A stretch of 13,798 bases of DNA from Methanosarcinales archaeon (GTDB lineage Archaea; Halobacteriota; Syntropharchaeia; Alkanophagales; Methanospirareceae): positions 1 through 13,798 of the forward strand of contig WJOV01000156.1 in NCBI GenBank assembly GCA_009618475.1. Reading direction: 5' to 3'. The position numbers were made by a program, and so were the translations under genes. Numbering within the stretch: the stretch's first letter is position 1; every line of letters starts with the position of its first letter. Of the stretch, positions 13,479 to 13,798 are shown in pieces. The notes under the pieces are model-generated. The model was not told the DNA's origin, did no database searches, and worked only from the letters and a program-made list of their open reading frames with translations.

Positions 13479-13781
13479 TTACTTCAGTGGCACGTATTTT
13501 GAAGACCTCGTAGCTCCCACTCCCGCGGCTCCGTGCAATACTTTTTTACGTGTCAATGCAAACTCGCCCAAATAATGCCCTATCATCTCCGTTTTTATCT
13601 CCACGTATTCGAAGCTTTTCCCACTGTGTATCCCTATCTTCTTCCCCACCATCTCCGGCAGCACGATGGCATCCCGTAAATGTGTTTTAACGCTTTCCTT
13701 ATCCGATTTAAGTTCCTCCAGCAGTTTCTCCTCGTTCTCTCTCAACTTCCTCTTCAATTTCCTTCGCTGCCTCGCACCCAT
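13479..13781 (-). CDS. rps19: Ribosomal protein uS19, N-terminus missing or truncated
   Basis: From ATG 13781, 100 residues are read: [12 protein letters not shown], then [32 protein letters not shown], then [36 protein letters not shown]. That is a clear archaeal S19 core. Archaeal S19 usually has about 30 more residues before PARxRRSLKRG. In frame upstream, codons for A-E-L precede the ATG, so the reading is [10 protein letters not shown], very like the family's eLlPARqRR, but a TAA stop (13791-13793) comes just before. Either the true protein is short, or a frameshift near 13791 has cut it, and the window edge hides the rest. S19 lies in the head of the 30S subunit. Confidence 0.9.
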   Translation of the reverse strand: MGARQRRKLKRKLRENEEKLLEELKSDKESVKTHLRDAIVLPEMVGKKIGIHSGKSFEYVEIKTEMIGHYLGEFALTRKKVLHGAAGVGATRSSKYVPLK

Positions 13782-13798
13782 TAATTCCGCTTAAGGTG

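Overview
The window is archaeal. The ribosomal genes run in the archaeal S10-operon order, with the aIF1 and RNase P Rpp29 genes between L29 and S17. TATA-like boxes lie about 25 bases before several starts, and many genes are joined by ATGA stop/start overlaps. Multihaem c-type cytochromes, a CcmF haem lyase and an HdrD-like protein next to an FAD-linked oxidase point to an anaerobic, cytochrome-rich member of the Methanophagales (ANME-1), Syntrophoarchaeia or Archaeoglobi type. That placement is inference; no marker here fixes it. Both ends of the window cut genes.

Region 1 (1-4473) is the cytochrome c region. A minus-strand OB-fold secreted or anchored protein diverges from a plus-strand operon that holds a six-motif cytochrome, a small membrane-anchored protein of unknown function and CcmF. 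A convergent NapC/NrfH-like hexahaem cytochrome follows. The first 94 bases are an exact inverted copy of the junction between the small anchored gene and ccmF (1722-1815). They cut the second OB domain short, so the left edge may be a chimaera or a collapsed repeat.

Region 2 (4486-6437) holds a Yip1-type membrane protein, a hairpin-rich intergenic element with inverted ends, and a duplicated winged-helix protein. Region 3 (6438-9550) has an HdrD-like/FAD-oxidase gene pair, probably a 2-hydroxy-acid or alcohol dehydrogenase that feeds electrons into FeS clusters, and then a GNAT acetyltransferase. Region 4 (9580-10602) has a second inverted-end element, a 2x[4Fe-4S] ferredoxin, an AMMECR1 protein and tRNA-Leu(CAA).

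Region 5 (10655-13798, all minus strand) is S19-L22-S3-L29-aIF1-Rpp29-S17-L14. S3 is broken by a single extra base, and S19 lacks its usual N-terminus because of an in-frame stop. Rpp29 carries a 42-base in-frame insertion that matches part of the intergenic element at 5119-5160.

The strongest unexplained structure is a family of small modular hairpin repeats. They sit at gene boundaries, appear to supply a start codon (GNAT) and part of a stop codon (ferredoxin), and in one case have entered a reading frame (Rpp29).
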